The position numbers and the translations under genes are program-made. From Euglena gracilis (lineage: Eukaryota; Euglenida; Euglenophyceae; Euglenales), in the NCBI GenBank assembly GCA_039621445.1, contig CP154956.1, positions 80,286,474-80,350,473 on the forward strand: DNA of 64,000 nt, read 5' to 3'. The notes under the pieces are model-generated. The model was not told the origin of the DNA and did not search any database. It worked only from the letters and a program-made list of their open reading frames with translations. This document shows positions 43,010 through 53,760 of the stretch, piece by piece. Within the stretch, counting starts at the first letter, position 1, and the number at the start of each line of letters is the position of its first letter.

Positions 43010-46000
43010 CTCATGATACTGCTCCTGGACGGCCGAGACGTTGCTCTTGCCGTCCTTGCCTTTGCCCTTGGACTTTCCTTTTCCTTGATCTCCTTTGGCT
43101 AGACCCTTCGCCTTGCCTTTTCCTTTGCCTTCATCTTGTCTTGGGGCATTCGATGTCCACTGCTCGCCTTGGTACCCACCACCTTTTCGTTTTTCTTCAT
43201 TTCCTTGCCATGCACTCGATGACCACTGCTCGGCTTGGTATCCACCCTTTCCTTTTCCTTCTTCACTCGTCCATGGGCTCGATGACCACTGCTCCGGGTA
43301 CCCACGTCCCCCTTGGCCTTGTCCCTTGCCTTGGGGCGCGGGCACCGGCGGCGTCGGCGGGCGTGGTTGCTGCGCTTGCTTCTCCTTCTTCGGCGGCACA
43401 TTCGTCTTCTCCACCTCCTGGATGTACGGCTCCTCGGTGGTTTCGTCAACCTCCACGTCCCGCTGCCACCTTGGTAGCGGCCGCTTCTCCGGGATCTCCT
43501 TCTCCTTCTCGGGAGCCATCTTCGCCTCCATCCGCAGCCATCTCACCATGAGGTTGTGGATGTCCTTCGCCGGTAGGTCGCACGAGTCGGCCGTCACCGT
43601 GACGATGCTGCCGCCCTCGAGCCGCTGGCGGTCGTACACGGCCTTCACCAGGGTGCGGTGCTCGTCGCCCACTGGCACCACCACGAAGCGGCGCCCCGCC
43701 TTCCGCACCGAGGAGGGGGCCACCGTGGTCTCTTGCTTGATCATCTCCTTCACCTCCTCCACCGTCGTGTCCATCGGCAGGCCCTCCAGCACGATGGACC
43801 GGTGGTCCACCCGCTTGTCCTCCTTCTGCGCCACCTTCCGGCGCCAGGGATGGCGGGGCATGGCCTCCACGAGGAGCTTCCCCAGCTCCTCCTCCTCCAT
43901 GCCCACCTGCCTCGCCATGGACGCCATCTGCGCGTAGTACTCCCTCCAGGACTTCTCGGTCAGCTTCCCGCTCGTCACCAGCTTCAGCTTCCTCATTCGC
44001 CGCCGCAGGACCTCCTGTCCTCGCCGCCGTTCGCCAGGTCCACCTCCGCGAACAGCACGGCATATTCCACATCTCCTTTGGTCTCGATCTCCTCGTCCAG
44101 CATCAGCACCGTGGCCTCGTCCAAAGCCGCGCGGAACATGGCGAGGCGCCGAGCTGGCGTGATGGACGGCCACGCCTGCTCGAGTTCCCGAAGGAACAGG
44201 AGCCACCGCCTCCGCCACTGTCCTCCGTATGCCCGGAGAACCGGCCCGGGTGGAGGCCGATGACGGAGTCCACCAGCGGCGCCGGGAGGAAGTGCAGGGC
44301 CGCTGGCTGGGCCTGCACCGGGGAGATGCGGACCTCTCGCACCGCGGACGCGCTGGCGACGGGAACGGCGGACGGTGTGGTCAGGCGGGCGATGGAGAGG
44401 GACGGCACCCCGCCCCCTCCCGCCGCGGCCTGCTTCCGGACCATCCGGAGAGCTGGTCGGAGGGTGGACGACGGCTTCTCCTGCACCACGGACTCCTCCT
44501 GCATGGGCTTCTCCATCTGGACCGTTATCACCTCTGGCACTGGTTGCTGCCGGGCCACCGGCACCGGCTGCTGCTCGGTCGGGGGTGGCGGAGCCTTGGC
44601 GGGCATTCGCTGAAGTCTCCGAGCGCGTCGTGGGTGTACTTCTCCACTCTTGTCATCCGCTCCTCCGCCGTGGCCACCATGGGCATGAGCTTGTGAGTTG
44701 TGATATTCCTTGATGTAGTCTGACGATGTCGTCCCTCACCTTCACCACGTTCTCCATCAGGTCCACGTGGGCCCCTTCTTGGGCCGCCATCCTTTTCTTC
44801 AGCTCTTGTACCACCACTCCTTGCTCGTCCACCTTGTCCTTCACGGCGGCGGCCATTTGCACGGCCGCCCAGCTGTCCCACATCTCCTTCGCCTTGGAGC
44901 CGATGAAGTCGACGGTGTTGCAGAGGCGGTCCATCCGCGTCTGCAACGCAGCGTATGCAGCCTCCCACTCGGGGGGGCCCTGCATGGTCTCGTCCGGCTT
45001 CTCCTCGGTGTCGTACATCTCGCTCTGGTCTGCGCCCGCCAGCCACTCCTCGTCGTCATCACCAGGACCTTCTCCCCGGCGGTGTTGATCACCTTCTCCT
45101 TCTCCTTCACCCTCATCATCCCCTTCGTCATCGGAGAGGCCCAGCCGCGGCACCTTGTGCGGCCGGACCGAGAATGGGGGGGTGCGGAAGTGCGGGTGCA
45201 CGGCGTTGGTGCTCGGGTGTTCGCTGGGGGACCGGTAGGGAGGCGGCACTCCCACCGGTGCGGCGATGGCTGCTTGGCTGGACGACGACGCCATCTGCGA
45301 CGGCGAGGGCCCTGCCATCGGTACAGGTGGCAGAGCAGACTGTAGGGACGGATGCACAGATGGGATCAGGCCAGCCACGGGGACGGGGATCCCGTCTCGG
45401 CCCTCGGACTCGCCGGGGCCCAGCTCGTGGGCGGGGTGATATGTGATGGCCCGCATGCCCTCATCATGGCTCCTCGGTGGCCCGGGGCTGGGCACGGGCA
45501 CCGGCAGGCCAGCGAAAGCCCGCTCACTCTGCAGCTCCGGGACGCCCCACAGGTGGGGCACCTCGGACGGGAACGGGAACGGGAAGGGCAGGGAAGGGAT
45601 CAGCCGGGGGAAGGGTGGGGTCCCGGGGAAAAGCTGAGAGGGTGGTACCCCGGGTGGTAGCCAGGGGGTCGGGTCCCAGCTCTGGGGCTGGGCTGAAATT
45701 TCGGGAACAGGAGGGGGACTTGGGATGAGTCTCGAGGGCTATCGACTAGGGACTCGGATTGGAGGGGGATGAGTGGGAGTTGGGGTGGGGCTGGGAGCGC
45801 GGGAAACGGGGATTGTGGGGATGGGAGTAGGGATGGGGCAGGGGATCGGGGGTATCTTTTCGGGGTGTTTTCTTGCGCTTCCCGAGGGCTATCGGAAAGA
45901 CTTGCGGTGGGGGCTACCACTTCAGAGTCCGCCGCAAAGGTTGGCATCCTGTCTGTGTCCCGGTGGGCCGTAGCCTCTTCGTGTGTGGAAAATTCTGGGG

Positions 46001-46019
46001 AGGTGTGCACGCTTTGCAT
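43007..46019 (-). pseudogene. Gag polyprotein of gypsy element
   Basis: Coding starts shortly after the primer site (MQSVHTSPEFSTHEEATAHR) and reads through three frames. Part 1 is Pro/Ser-rich, then a helical segment (MDRLCNTVDFIGSKAKEMWD). Part 2 (44,606 down) includes PALHFLPAPLVDSVIGLHPG. A capsid-like helical stretch follows near 44,100-44,220 (ARRLAMFRAALDEATVLMLD). Part 3 has an RRM-like fold (SIVLEGLPMDTTVEEVKEMI, GRRFVVVPVGDEHRTLVK). It ends with GGYQAEQWSSSAW-type repeats and a Gly/Lys tail (KGKSKGKGKDGK), probably RNA-binding. No CCHC zinc knuckle is seen. Frameshifts fall near 45,600, 44,640 and 44,050. Confidence 0.75.
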
Positions 46020-46076
46020 TTCAAAAAGAAGGCACTTCAGAAAATGGCCTTCAATGGAAAACGTAGAACGAACAAG

Positions 46077-46088
46077 CCTCTGCTACCA
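46077..46088 (-). promoter_or_regulatory. Primer-binding site, initiator tRNA-Met
   Basis: The plus strand reads CCTCTGCTACCA, the 3' end (including CCA) of eukaryotic initiator tRNA-Met. The element strand is therefore TGGTAGCAGAGG, one base from the 5' LTR end. Confidence 0.85.
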
Positions 46089-46089
46089 G

Positions 46090-46679
46090 TTTTCCCCTCT
46101 CGCCGGTTCGGTGACCGTGCGCGGAATGGGCTCCCCGGCAGGCCGAGTGGGTAAAACAGTCACCCGGCGCTCCGGTGAAAATAGGCACACGCGCCCCAAA
46201 AATTCCCTTTTTTTGTGTCTTTCGGTCCCTGAATTCAGCCAGAACCTGGGTTCCGGCAGCCAAATAATACAAAAATGGGGGGGACGGTTTTTTTGGCCAA
46301 CTCCTTGGGGGTGCCTCTGAAGCAGTAGGGCGGGGGGGAGTAAAAGCCCGGATTGAATTTAAAAAAGGGTATCGGGGGGGCGGAAGGACACCTTCAACTT
46401 GATTCCCAGCGCCGCTTGCTCTTTCTTTTTCTTTCATTTGAAGTTTTGTCTTTTGATTGACCTTCCGGATTGACTTTTGAACTCCTTGGACAATTGTTCC
46501 CTTTAATTCAGATTCAATTTTTGAAACTCCTTCCTTCAGCATGCACGATTCTTTGAATGAAACATTCGGAAGAGAGAACCTGGGGGGGGAAAGTACACAG
46601 GTAAAAAAAGTAGCGGAATGGGGCAGAATATTCGCTAATTCCAGTGCGCAGGCGCCAGGCCGCCTCCCGCCGCCCACAC
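46090..46679 (-). repeat. 5' LTR of gypsy element
   Basis: Matches 33,998-34,590 with scattered substitutions and short indels, mostly in G, A and T runs. Same terminal sequences. Confidence 0.93.
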
Positions 46680-47542
46680 ATGAGGCCCTGAAAAACCTGG
46701 GGCATGACGTTTAGCCCAAAGGGGGCTGCCTGATACTCCCAGACCTGGTCCCCCACCCTGTGTCTTAGATAAGGCTTTAAGGTGTCGTGCAGGGGAACAA
46801 GAAAATAGGCATCTTTTAAAGCGATTTTTGCCCCCCAGTGACCCTTTTGGAGAAGGGGGTAGATGCCTTGCATGTGATCCAGGGTGAACTTTTTTACCTG
46901 GAAGAATGCATTTATTTCGCTGCAACCTGAAATAAACCTCCATTTTGTTTCCCCTGAGGGTTCCTCTTTTGAAATGAGGAACCAAGGAAGCAGATGGGCT
47001 GTGCCATCTGATTCCAACTTTTTTACAGCGCCAGATTTTTGATAATCTTCCAAAATCTTTTGGACCTGCTCCAAGTTTGAACCCTGTCTGCCTGTCACAG
47101 ACAGGGTGGGTGGATGATGCCACTGGGGGGTGATCCCCTCCCTGATCAACTTGACATGGTGTGGGCTGGCATGTTTTTCCCACCACGGTAGGCAGAGCTT
47201 CAATCTCTGGGGTAGGGGTGTGTACCCCCAGGCCACTTCTGCCAGAAGCACCCTGTCCTCCACTGGAATGATGGGAGGTTGTGCATGACTGCTGTGTGTG
47301 CACGGACCTGGGATCCCTTGGGCCTGTGTTGTTGGCCAGGCCACTGTGGGTCCTGCCATTTGGGTCCTGCTGCAGCCCACTGTGGGTGCTGAGCAGGTGG
47401 GGTTCTGGGGTTTTCCCCTTCCCTGAGGCTGCTGAGGCATCTGTGCAGGGCTGACCTCTGCCTTTGCCTTTTCCTCCTTTCTTCCAGACTCCTTTTCCAT
47501 GTCCATCTCCAAAGCTTGGCCTTCCTCCTTTTCCTTTTCCAT
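46680..47542 (-). CDS. DIRS reverse transcriptase, N-terminal part, cut by the gypsy insertion
   Basis: RT motifs are present: GAVKKLESDGTAHLLPWFLI, KWRFISGCSEINAFFQVKKF, GAKIALKDAYFLVPLHD (first catalytic Asp) and WEYQAAPFGLNVMPQVFQGL. The frame overlaps the gag 3' end in another phase, as is usual in DIRS elements. It ends at codons for Leu-Met that are the duplicated target; the same two codons open the continuing frame at 33,997. Confidence 0.88.
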
Positions 47543-47559
47543 ACTTCTTGAACTTCAAT

Positions 47560-48557
47560 CCTCCACCTGGGGAAAGTAAAATACATGACATTCCAGGCTG
47601 GGAATGGCCAGTGGTGGAGGGGGAAGCATTGTAAAAAATTTCAGGGTGGAAGAAGCGACCTTTGGTCCTGTTGATCTTCTCCACCTCTTGTTGAATCTTC
47701 AGCTCCTCGGTACTGAACAGCTTCTGCTCCTTCTGTTCCACTGAATGGGGGAGGCTTGCCTTCTTGCGTTCTTCCACCAACCACCTGTCCAGTTCCAATA
47801 ACAAGTAGAAGAACTGCAGGATCAGCACCACCTTGTCAGCTTGTACCCCTTCATGAATCAACGCATGCATTCTCAGCAAATTCAAAATTCTTTGTTGGCT
47901 GCTCCGTAGCAGCTTGTCCACCTTGGAGCCTGCATCTTGTCTGTGGTTGTTCACTTCTGGTCGCTCTTCGAGCCCCTCGAATTTGGGCAGCCCTTCGAAG
48001 AGGGAACGGATGTCCAAATTCAAGGTGCCCGCCTGTTGGCGGAGCAAGACCTTCTCCAGGTCCGCCGGCAGGCTCTGGCGGGCCTCTTCCCACTCCAAGG
48101 GTTCCTCTTCCTCTTCTTCCGCCTCGTCCTCATTCGTCCGTCCGGCCGCGCGACCGGCCGCGTCCAACGTCATCTCAGCACCTCCAGGTTCTCCAGCTTC
48201 GGCGGGGAACTTCTCCATCCCCGCTGCACGGCGCCATGTCTTACAGAGCTTGAAGGCCACCGAGGCCTGCTTGTCTGACAGCTCAAACGACCATCCCATC
48301 TCGACTTCGCACGTGAGGGCCAGCGAGAAGAGCCATGCTTCGTTGTAGGGTTTGGTCGAGGACGCCACCATCGCTTCTCCGCTCAGTTGTTCCACCGCCA
48401 CCGCGCACCGTGTCGTAGTCCATTGGGGGAGTACCCCAAGAGCCTTCGCCACGAAGCTGGTGACACTTTCTTTTGATGCGCCCAAAAGGGCAACGGCAGC
48501 TCCCTTCGATAGGAAAATACCATCGTACAGTGATTGTATCTCCCCAGGGTCTGCCAT
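47560..48557 (-). CDS. Gag-like ORF1 of DIRS element
   Basis: I chose the ATG at 48,557 (MADPGEIQSLYDGIFL), just inside the 5' inverted repeat; the frame is open further upstream without ATG. It contains GAAVALLGASKESVTSFVAK, an acidic stretch (NEDEAEEEEEEPLEWEEARQ) and a helical region (LRSSQQRILNLLRMHALIH). It then has a Gly/Lys-rich tail (KYGKGKGGRP, KKGGKGKGRG), likely nucleic-acid binding. The frame stays open past 47,560, overlapping RT, but that part is a shadow. DIRS ORF1 proteins are poorly conserved, so the assignment rests on position. Confidence 0.7.
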
Positions 48558-48572
48558 AGGGCGATTAATAAC

Positions 48573-48631
48573 AGCTAACTCCGGCAAAAAAAGGTAGGCC
48601 TAACCTACCCAAAAACATTCACATTCAAACA
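48573..48631. repeat. DIRS 5' inverted terminal repeat
   Basis: Blocks 48,573-48,589 (AGCTAACTCCGGCAAAA) and 48,597-48,631 are the inverted counterparts of 31,088-31,104 and 31,033-31,067. Confidence 0.82.
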
Positions 48632-49395
48632 TTTGGGGAGATTGATGGGGAATAGCAATATGGGGGGAATCCCCTGGCAGGGGCTGCAGGGGGCTGGCAG
48701 TGGTCTCTTGTCCGAGGCACACCGTGTCGCTGAAACACGCCCGGTGCCAACCCCACTTTCCAGGCGCATTGGTGGACCTTAGAAGGAGGGACGCAGTTAG
48801 CTGGCGAAATCCCCCATGTGAGAGAGCTTGCAGCGACGGGAATGGGAGGGACAATCGTCAACTCATTCCGTCGCCGAATCAGACACACAATGTGAGGAAT
48901 GGATGGGGGGCAAAGCCGCCATGGGGAGGGACAAGGTGCGGCCCTGTCTGGGAATGTCCAGGAGCGGCGCTGTGCCTCATTGAGGGAACCCGGAAAGCAA
49001 AATCATCTTTTCTTGCCTTGTAGCATGTTTAAAACATCCTCCAACCCACAATTTTCCGCCCCCAAAAGTGTTCGAGGACCATCAACAGGTTGAGATAATT
49101 CAAGAAGATTCAGTGGACCCAAGGGATTCAAAAAAACTGTAAAAAAATGTCGAAATTCGGTGTTTTTCGATTGGCAAAAATCAGAATTTGCCGCAGTCAA
49201 AAATTATTGTGTTTTGTTTAATGGTTCCCCTGCACTTTGGTAATGGAAACGTGCCTGATTCCCAACAGCACAGGCCATTGAGCAGAGGGAAATTTGGCAA
49301 TCCAAGTCCTTTGTGCACAATGTCCTCTTGTTCTTTTGATGGTTGACTCTACGCTCTCTGCTGGCTACGTTGAAAATTGATTCCCGTTGGGGGAC
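48632..49395 (+). repeat. Dispersed repeat, copy B
   Basis: Begins TTTGGGGAGATTGATGGGG directly after the DIRS terminus and matches 27,430-28,565 in order with several deletions. Either the DIRS inserted at its edge or its left part was lost. Confidence 0.78.
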
Positions 49396-49800
49396 AGGTT
49401 GCTGCAGCCCTGTGCTGCAGATTCTGTGCCTGTTTACCCAGTTTCACAGCAGAACCAGAAAAAGTCAGCAGTTTTGCTTCAGAATGTGCTTCAGATTTGC
49501 CCAAAACAGCCAGACAGTTTTCAGAAATGGAGGCTGCAAAAATGGGTTTTTACAATGTTGAAGCCATTTTGGACAACAAGTTCAGAAATGGTCGGAGGTT
49601 TTTGACAAAGTGGGAGAATTACCCAGTGCATTCATCAACATGGGAACCAGTCAGAAGTTTTGTTTTGCCAGGTGGAAGAATGAATTAAGTTTTTCAGAAT
49701 TACATTCAGGACAATGGTTTGCAAGAGGTTTTGAAGAAAGTGCAGAAGAATGCGAATACCCAACCCAGTCCTGTTTTCACAGTCAACCTGTTTCCATGAA
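49377..49800 (+). pseudogene. Chromodomain-containing fragment
   Basis: The frame reads EKVSSFASECASDLPKTARQ then a chromodomain at about 49,549-49,680: FYNVEAILDNKFRNGRRFLT, KWENYPVHSSTWEPVRSFV. The Y-V-E-x-I-L start, F-L-x-K-W-x-x-Y and S-T-W-E-P signature are intact. A TAA follows (GRMN-stop), after which the same frame stays protein-like (NYIQDNGLQEVLKKVQKNA). Chromodomains bind methylated histone tails and occur in host chromatin proteins and at the integrase C-terminus of chromoviruses. No integrase precedes it, so its origin is undecided. No intact start is visible. Confidence 0.7.
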
Positions 49801-49889
49801 ATTTGGTGCCATGGGCATCAGAAACTGACCCCAGCATGCACAACCAGCCAAGAAAGCAGAATAACCCCTCTCTTTTCTGAGTGCCAGCC

Positions 49890-50780
49890 CAGCTGCTGAG
49901 GAGTAGGATGTCTGGGTGCAGAAGCCACAGGGCCAAGAGGCACTTAGGTCTTGCACCTAAGAGTGGAGTCAGCCTGAATTCGAATGCCAGTTTGGCCAGG
50001 CCACGATTCTGCAAACAGGTTCGCCGCAGCACCAGACCACCAACCACAGCAAGTCAACTGATCACCTTCAACATCATGTTCTTCTTCATCATGATCATTT
50101 TCAAGAAGATGTTGCTGTTCATCATTTTGACGAAGATAGAGTTGTCGTTCTTCATTTTGATGTTCGTTGACTTTTTGTTGTTCTTTGACTTGTTCTTCAC
50201 CGTTGGTCATCATGTTCACGGTTCAGTTTGGAATTCAGATGATGTCTGATTATGGCTTTTCCCAGTTTTTGTGAGAGAAAGGAAGGCCAGAGAGAGAGCA
50301 AACGGGAAAGAGAAAGAAAAACCCCCACAGCCACAAACGACACAAGCTGGCTGGTGTAGAAAGTTTTTGATTTCTCTTCCACTGCCCCCTGACCAAAAAA
50401 AAAGTGAACAATTGATGCCGATTTTCCGGCCAACGTTCACGAGTCAAAAAAAAAGACGTTCGCCTGAGAATTTCAGCAAAGTCTTTTGAGCCCCCTTTTG
50501 TGTGTGCTTGGTGGGGCTTTGCTCCACCAAGGGGGGGGGGGATTGAAAAGGTGGCTTTGGCTACCTTCCCCCCCCCCCCGACCTCCCTGGGCAGTGGATG
50601 AAAGAGACCCCCTTTTTGCTCACTGAAGAAAGGTGCACGAACCTCACTGTTGGCCCATGTGTCCTTTATTGGGGGGGGGGGGCATCCACAAAGAAGTCTT
50701 CCCAGCGCCCCCCCCCCACCATACCCAACCGTCCCAACAACATGTAAATAAATGTCAAAAGGGCCACCCTGCAGCCCACC
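49890..50780. other. No recognisable gene; low-complexity Gln/Glu/Asn-type sequence
   Basis: 50,060-50,220 encodes charged repeats on the minus strand (EEQVKEQQKVNEHQNEE), possibly chance. Further on there are G/C runs and AGAGAG stretches. Nothing supported. Confidence 0.4.
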
Positions 50781-50783
50781 CAA

Positions 50784-52760
50784 GTGGTGAATATTCTGGG
50801 ATTTCAACTAAACTTCCAAAACGGAAAATTGCAGTTTCCCTCCCCAGAAGATCAAAAAAATAAAAAAGTAACTGGGAAAAATGGTGAGAAAAGATTACAT
50901 GTAAAAAAGGCAGTTGGCTGCCATTTTGGGCAAAATAAGGTGCAATCTTATGGCCCTGCCCTTTCTAAGGGCATTCACTGATGCCCTGGCAAATTTTTTA
51001 GTTAAAAACTCTGCAGTCTCCTGGGATTCAAAACACCCAATTTCACAGGAAATCAAGGCCCAATTAAGGGAAAAAAAATTACTGGACACCTTGGGGCGCA
51101 GTCCCTTCCCCCGAAATGCAACAAGAGAGTGGCACTCAGACAGCAGCACCCATGCCTGTGGGGGGGGGGGGCTGGACATTCGAACTGGACAAATTTTCCA
51201 GGAGTCTGAAATGGAGAGAGAGCTCCAGTTTACACATCAATGTAATCTGCCAGGCAATCCTTTAGTGGACCCAGTTTACTGGCAGATGGACATTTTTCTC
51301 CATGCTCCATTTGAAAAATGGTCTTAGCATTGTGGTGAACGGGTCTTGGTTGCCCCCTCCTTTGTTAAGGAATAATAAATTACGTGATTGTCCACTGACA
51401 GGGACACAGTTTCTCCTGGATTGCTGAGACGTTTAAAGTGAGCTTATGGCAGCACACGTTTTCACTTGCTAAAAACAACAACTCAAAAATTGAATAAATC
51501 CGGAAACAGACCTTTTTGTCTCCCAGGCAACAGAAAACTGCCACAATTTGTGGCCAGATGGCCCACTGGGAGGCCACAGCAGTGGAACACTTGAAAGTGT
51601 CCACTGGACAACACGGGGGATCGCTATGCAAACCCCCCCTGGTCAGTGATTCAAAAATTTTCTCTCCAGATTAAAAAATTTCCTAAGGTCAAAGTTTTGA
51701 TGGGCACCCCCTTCTGAAATTCAGCCACATAACGGCCCCAGTTAATAAAAATGAGACTTCCAGGAACCCCCTGCCTAAGAATTACGCCGTACAGGGGTAT
51801 GTTAACCAATTGCACGGGGTGGAAAAATGCCACCGCCTCCTTTGCATGATTTGCTCGGGCAAATTTTTGATTTGCAACAAATGCAAAATTCAACCATAAA
51901 AGATTTCCTGGGAAGAAACCCTAGTTTGAAAAAGATACCAAAGTTCCTTTACACTTTTATGGGTGACTCTGGACAAAATGGGGTTCCCCCCCCCTGAAGC
52001 CACCAGTGACAAAGTGGCTGACGCTTTAATTCAACTGTTTCAATTTTCAAAGGCCCAGGCTCGTAATGCATACAGTGCGATGCTTTTGATCCCTGGTTTT
52101 TGTGGCCTAAGGTTCAATCCCTTATTAGCACCTTATAAAAGGGTTTGGAACCAAACTCTGGAAAAATATGGTGCTTTTGGGATCCCCTCCCAATCCTCCT
52201 GGGGCTGGTGAGGCAGCCTGTGCGCACTGATATTTACATAGCGCACACGGCCAATCTTTTCTTCATGCATCTGCTTTTTATATCGTTCATCTTATTTGGT
52301 ATCAGTCAAAAGAACCACAAGTTTGTTGGGGGGGGACCCTACATTCAAATGAACCGTAAAGGGCAAAATTTCCACAAGTGGGAAGGAGTTGTCTCGATTC
52401 CCCAATGTCCCCAAATCAGTCCCTTAATTTAACTATGGGCTATGTGGCCGCAACCCGGTTTAACATAAAGCCTGGAGGTCCCCTTCTGATTTCATTGAAA
52501 CCCCCCTATACACCCATAAGTGCCGACAAAATTGCTTCTATTATAAGAGAATTTTTTTACCAAACAAGGAGTACCCCCCACACTCCAGCGGAGGGGCAGG
52601 GGTTGGGCTGCTCAAAAAAATGGGCCTTTCAGCCCAGGAAGTTTGTGAAATTGGTCAATGGACAGGGGTCGAGGACTCTACAGCCTTTACAGCACATTAT
52701 CAAAGACTTGGTGTCCAAGGTGCCTTGGAAAATGCCCTGGCTCCCCTAATTTTTTGTGCA
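50784..52760 (+). mobile_element. Second DIRS-like element, 5'-truncated and decayed
   Basis: The plus strand carries homologues of the split element's 3' half: ILGFQLNFQNGKLQFPS (RT end), AAILGKIRCNLMALPFLRAF and HSDSSTHACGGGGLDIRTGQ (RNase H), FPKVKVLMGTPF near 51,680 (extension), then the recombinase. Order is RT end - RNase H - recombinase, with no gag or RT core. I did not find its inverted termini. Frames are broken repeatedly. Confidence 0.85.
51963..52750 (+). pseudogene. Degenerate tyrosine recombinase of second DIRS-like element
   Basis: The N-terminal part (SDKVADALIQLFQFSKAQAR, NAYSAMLLIPGF) and C-terminal part (SAQEVCEIGQWTGVEDSTAF, TAHYQRLGVQGALENAL) align to the recombinase at 31.4-32.3 kb. 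The HxxR motif is HTPA with the Arg lost, and a frameshift lies in the A run near 52,615. Inactive. Confidence 0.82.
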
Positions 52761-53379
52761 AAATCTGGCCTCACAATGGCAATATGCGGAGCCCAAGGTG
52801 TCTCGTGCAAAACAGGAGTTCGAGGAGGGAAATTTTTTTTAAAATGTGAGAGATCTTCTTGGAAACTGGCCCGGAAAGACCGTTTTGCAAAAGACGGTGC
52901 CCACCGCATCTCTCGAACTTTCTCCCCCCCAAGGGTGGGGGGGCATACCCCCATCCCAGGACCGGGGGGACCCATCCAGACGTCTCTCTAAGGTTTTGTG
53001 AGCCCCGGGGGCTGCTGCAGTCAGCCCCGATTTTGGCCCAGCCGCAGCAGCCCCCCGGTGGGAGGGGGGTGCTACTAGCCCTCGCAAGCCAGCCCCTTTT
53101 TTCCGGGGTCCAGCCAAAAAAAAAAATTTTGAAAAACTGTGTTCAAAAGTGGCCAAATGGGGGAAGGGGGGTTTGGGGAGCATGTCGGTCATATTTTTTG
53201 GGGGGGTTCGGAGGCATCATTTTTTCAAAACTGTGATCTGCAGTGCATATTTGGGCATTTTTCCGATTTCAGTCCAGCTCGCCCCGGTTCGGGTCCACCC
53301 TACCCCGGGGGGGGGGGGGGGGAAACCAGCCCAAATTTCTTTGCCTAGCCAATGGGGGGGTGGGAAATGCGCTCGCCCG

Positions 53380-53760
53380 GCCTCGGAAAAAAAAAATGCG
53401 CAAAAATGTGCAAAATCCGAGAAAAAATGCGCAAAAATCACGAAAATGCAAAAATTACCCCAAAACATGCAAAAATGGCACCAAATTTGAAGAAATTATG
53501 TAGAATAATGAGGAAAATGTAAGTTTCAAAAAAAAAGTCGAAAATTCAAATTTTTGCAAAAAAATGCAAAAATGGTCAAAAATGTGAAAATTTTGGAAAA
53601 TCACGAAAAAATGTGCCAAAAAGCAAAAAAAATGCGCCGAAAAAAAAACGAAAAAATGCGCAAAAAATGCGAAAAAATGTGCAAAAATGCGCATTTTTGG
53701 AAAATTTGAAAAAATGCGCAAAAAATGCGAAACGCATTTCCCCCCCCCTGCCTAGCCCAG
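53380..53760. repeat. Low-complexity GCAAAAATG-type tract
   Basis: Irregular ATGCGCAAAAAATGCG words. The opposite strand gives spurious Phe/His-rich ORFs. It is followed by a short direct repeat, CTGCCTAGCCCAGCAACC twice, beside C(n)G(n) at 53,789. Confidence 0.8.

Larger units (their letters stand above)
33998..46679 (-). mobile_element. Complete Ty3/gypsy LTR retrotransposon carrying a DNA methyltransferase (12.7 kb)
   Basis: It is bounded by direct repeats of about 590 bp at 33,998-34,590 and 46,090-46,679. The 5' LTR is followed by a primer-binding site complementary to initiator tRNA-Met, and the 3' LTR is preceded by a polypurine tract. Minus-strand coding order is gag - methyltransferase - protease - RT - RNase H - integrase; RT before integrase places it in Ty3/gypsy. 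It lies inside the DIRS RT with a CATGAG-type duplication. Discounting it with one duplication copy leaves the DIRS frame continuous. The LTRs differ by substitutions and small indels, so the insertion is not recent. Confidence 0.95.
30951..48631 (-). mobile_element. DIRS-like tyrosine-recombinase retrotransposon, split by an LTR element
   Basis: Minus-strand order is gag (48,557), RT, RNase H, tyrosine recombinase (to about 31,361), the DIRS order. The termini are inverted rather than direct. Positions 48,597-48,631 and 31,033-31,067 are reverse complements over 35 bp with one mismatch (TGTTTGAATGTGAA at the outer ends). A second shared block is at 48,573-48,589 and 31,088-31,104. An extension at 30,951-31,012 is complementary to 31,201-31,262. 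DIRS1 has the same plan: inverted terminal repeats, a 3' extension and an internal complementary region. The RT is interrupted at CATGAG by the gypsy element. Confidence 0.88.

Noticed and set aside
30951-48631. DAM-type methyltransferase in the DIRS element
   Set aside because: Some DIRS elements carry one, but I saw no such motif between RNase H and the recombinase. The only methyltransferase belongs to the nested gypsy element.
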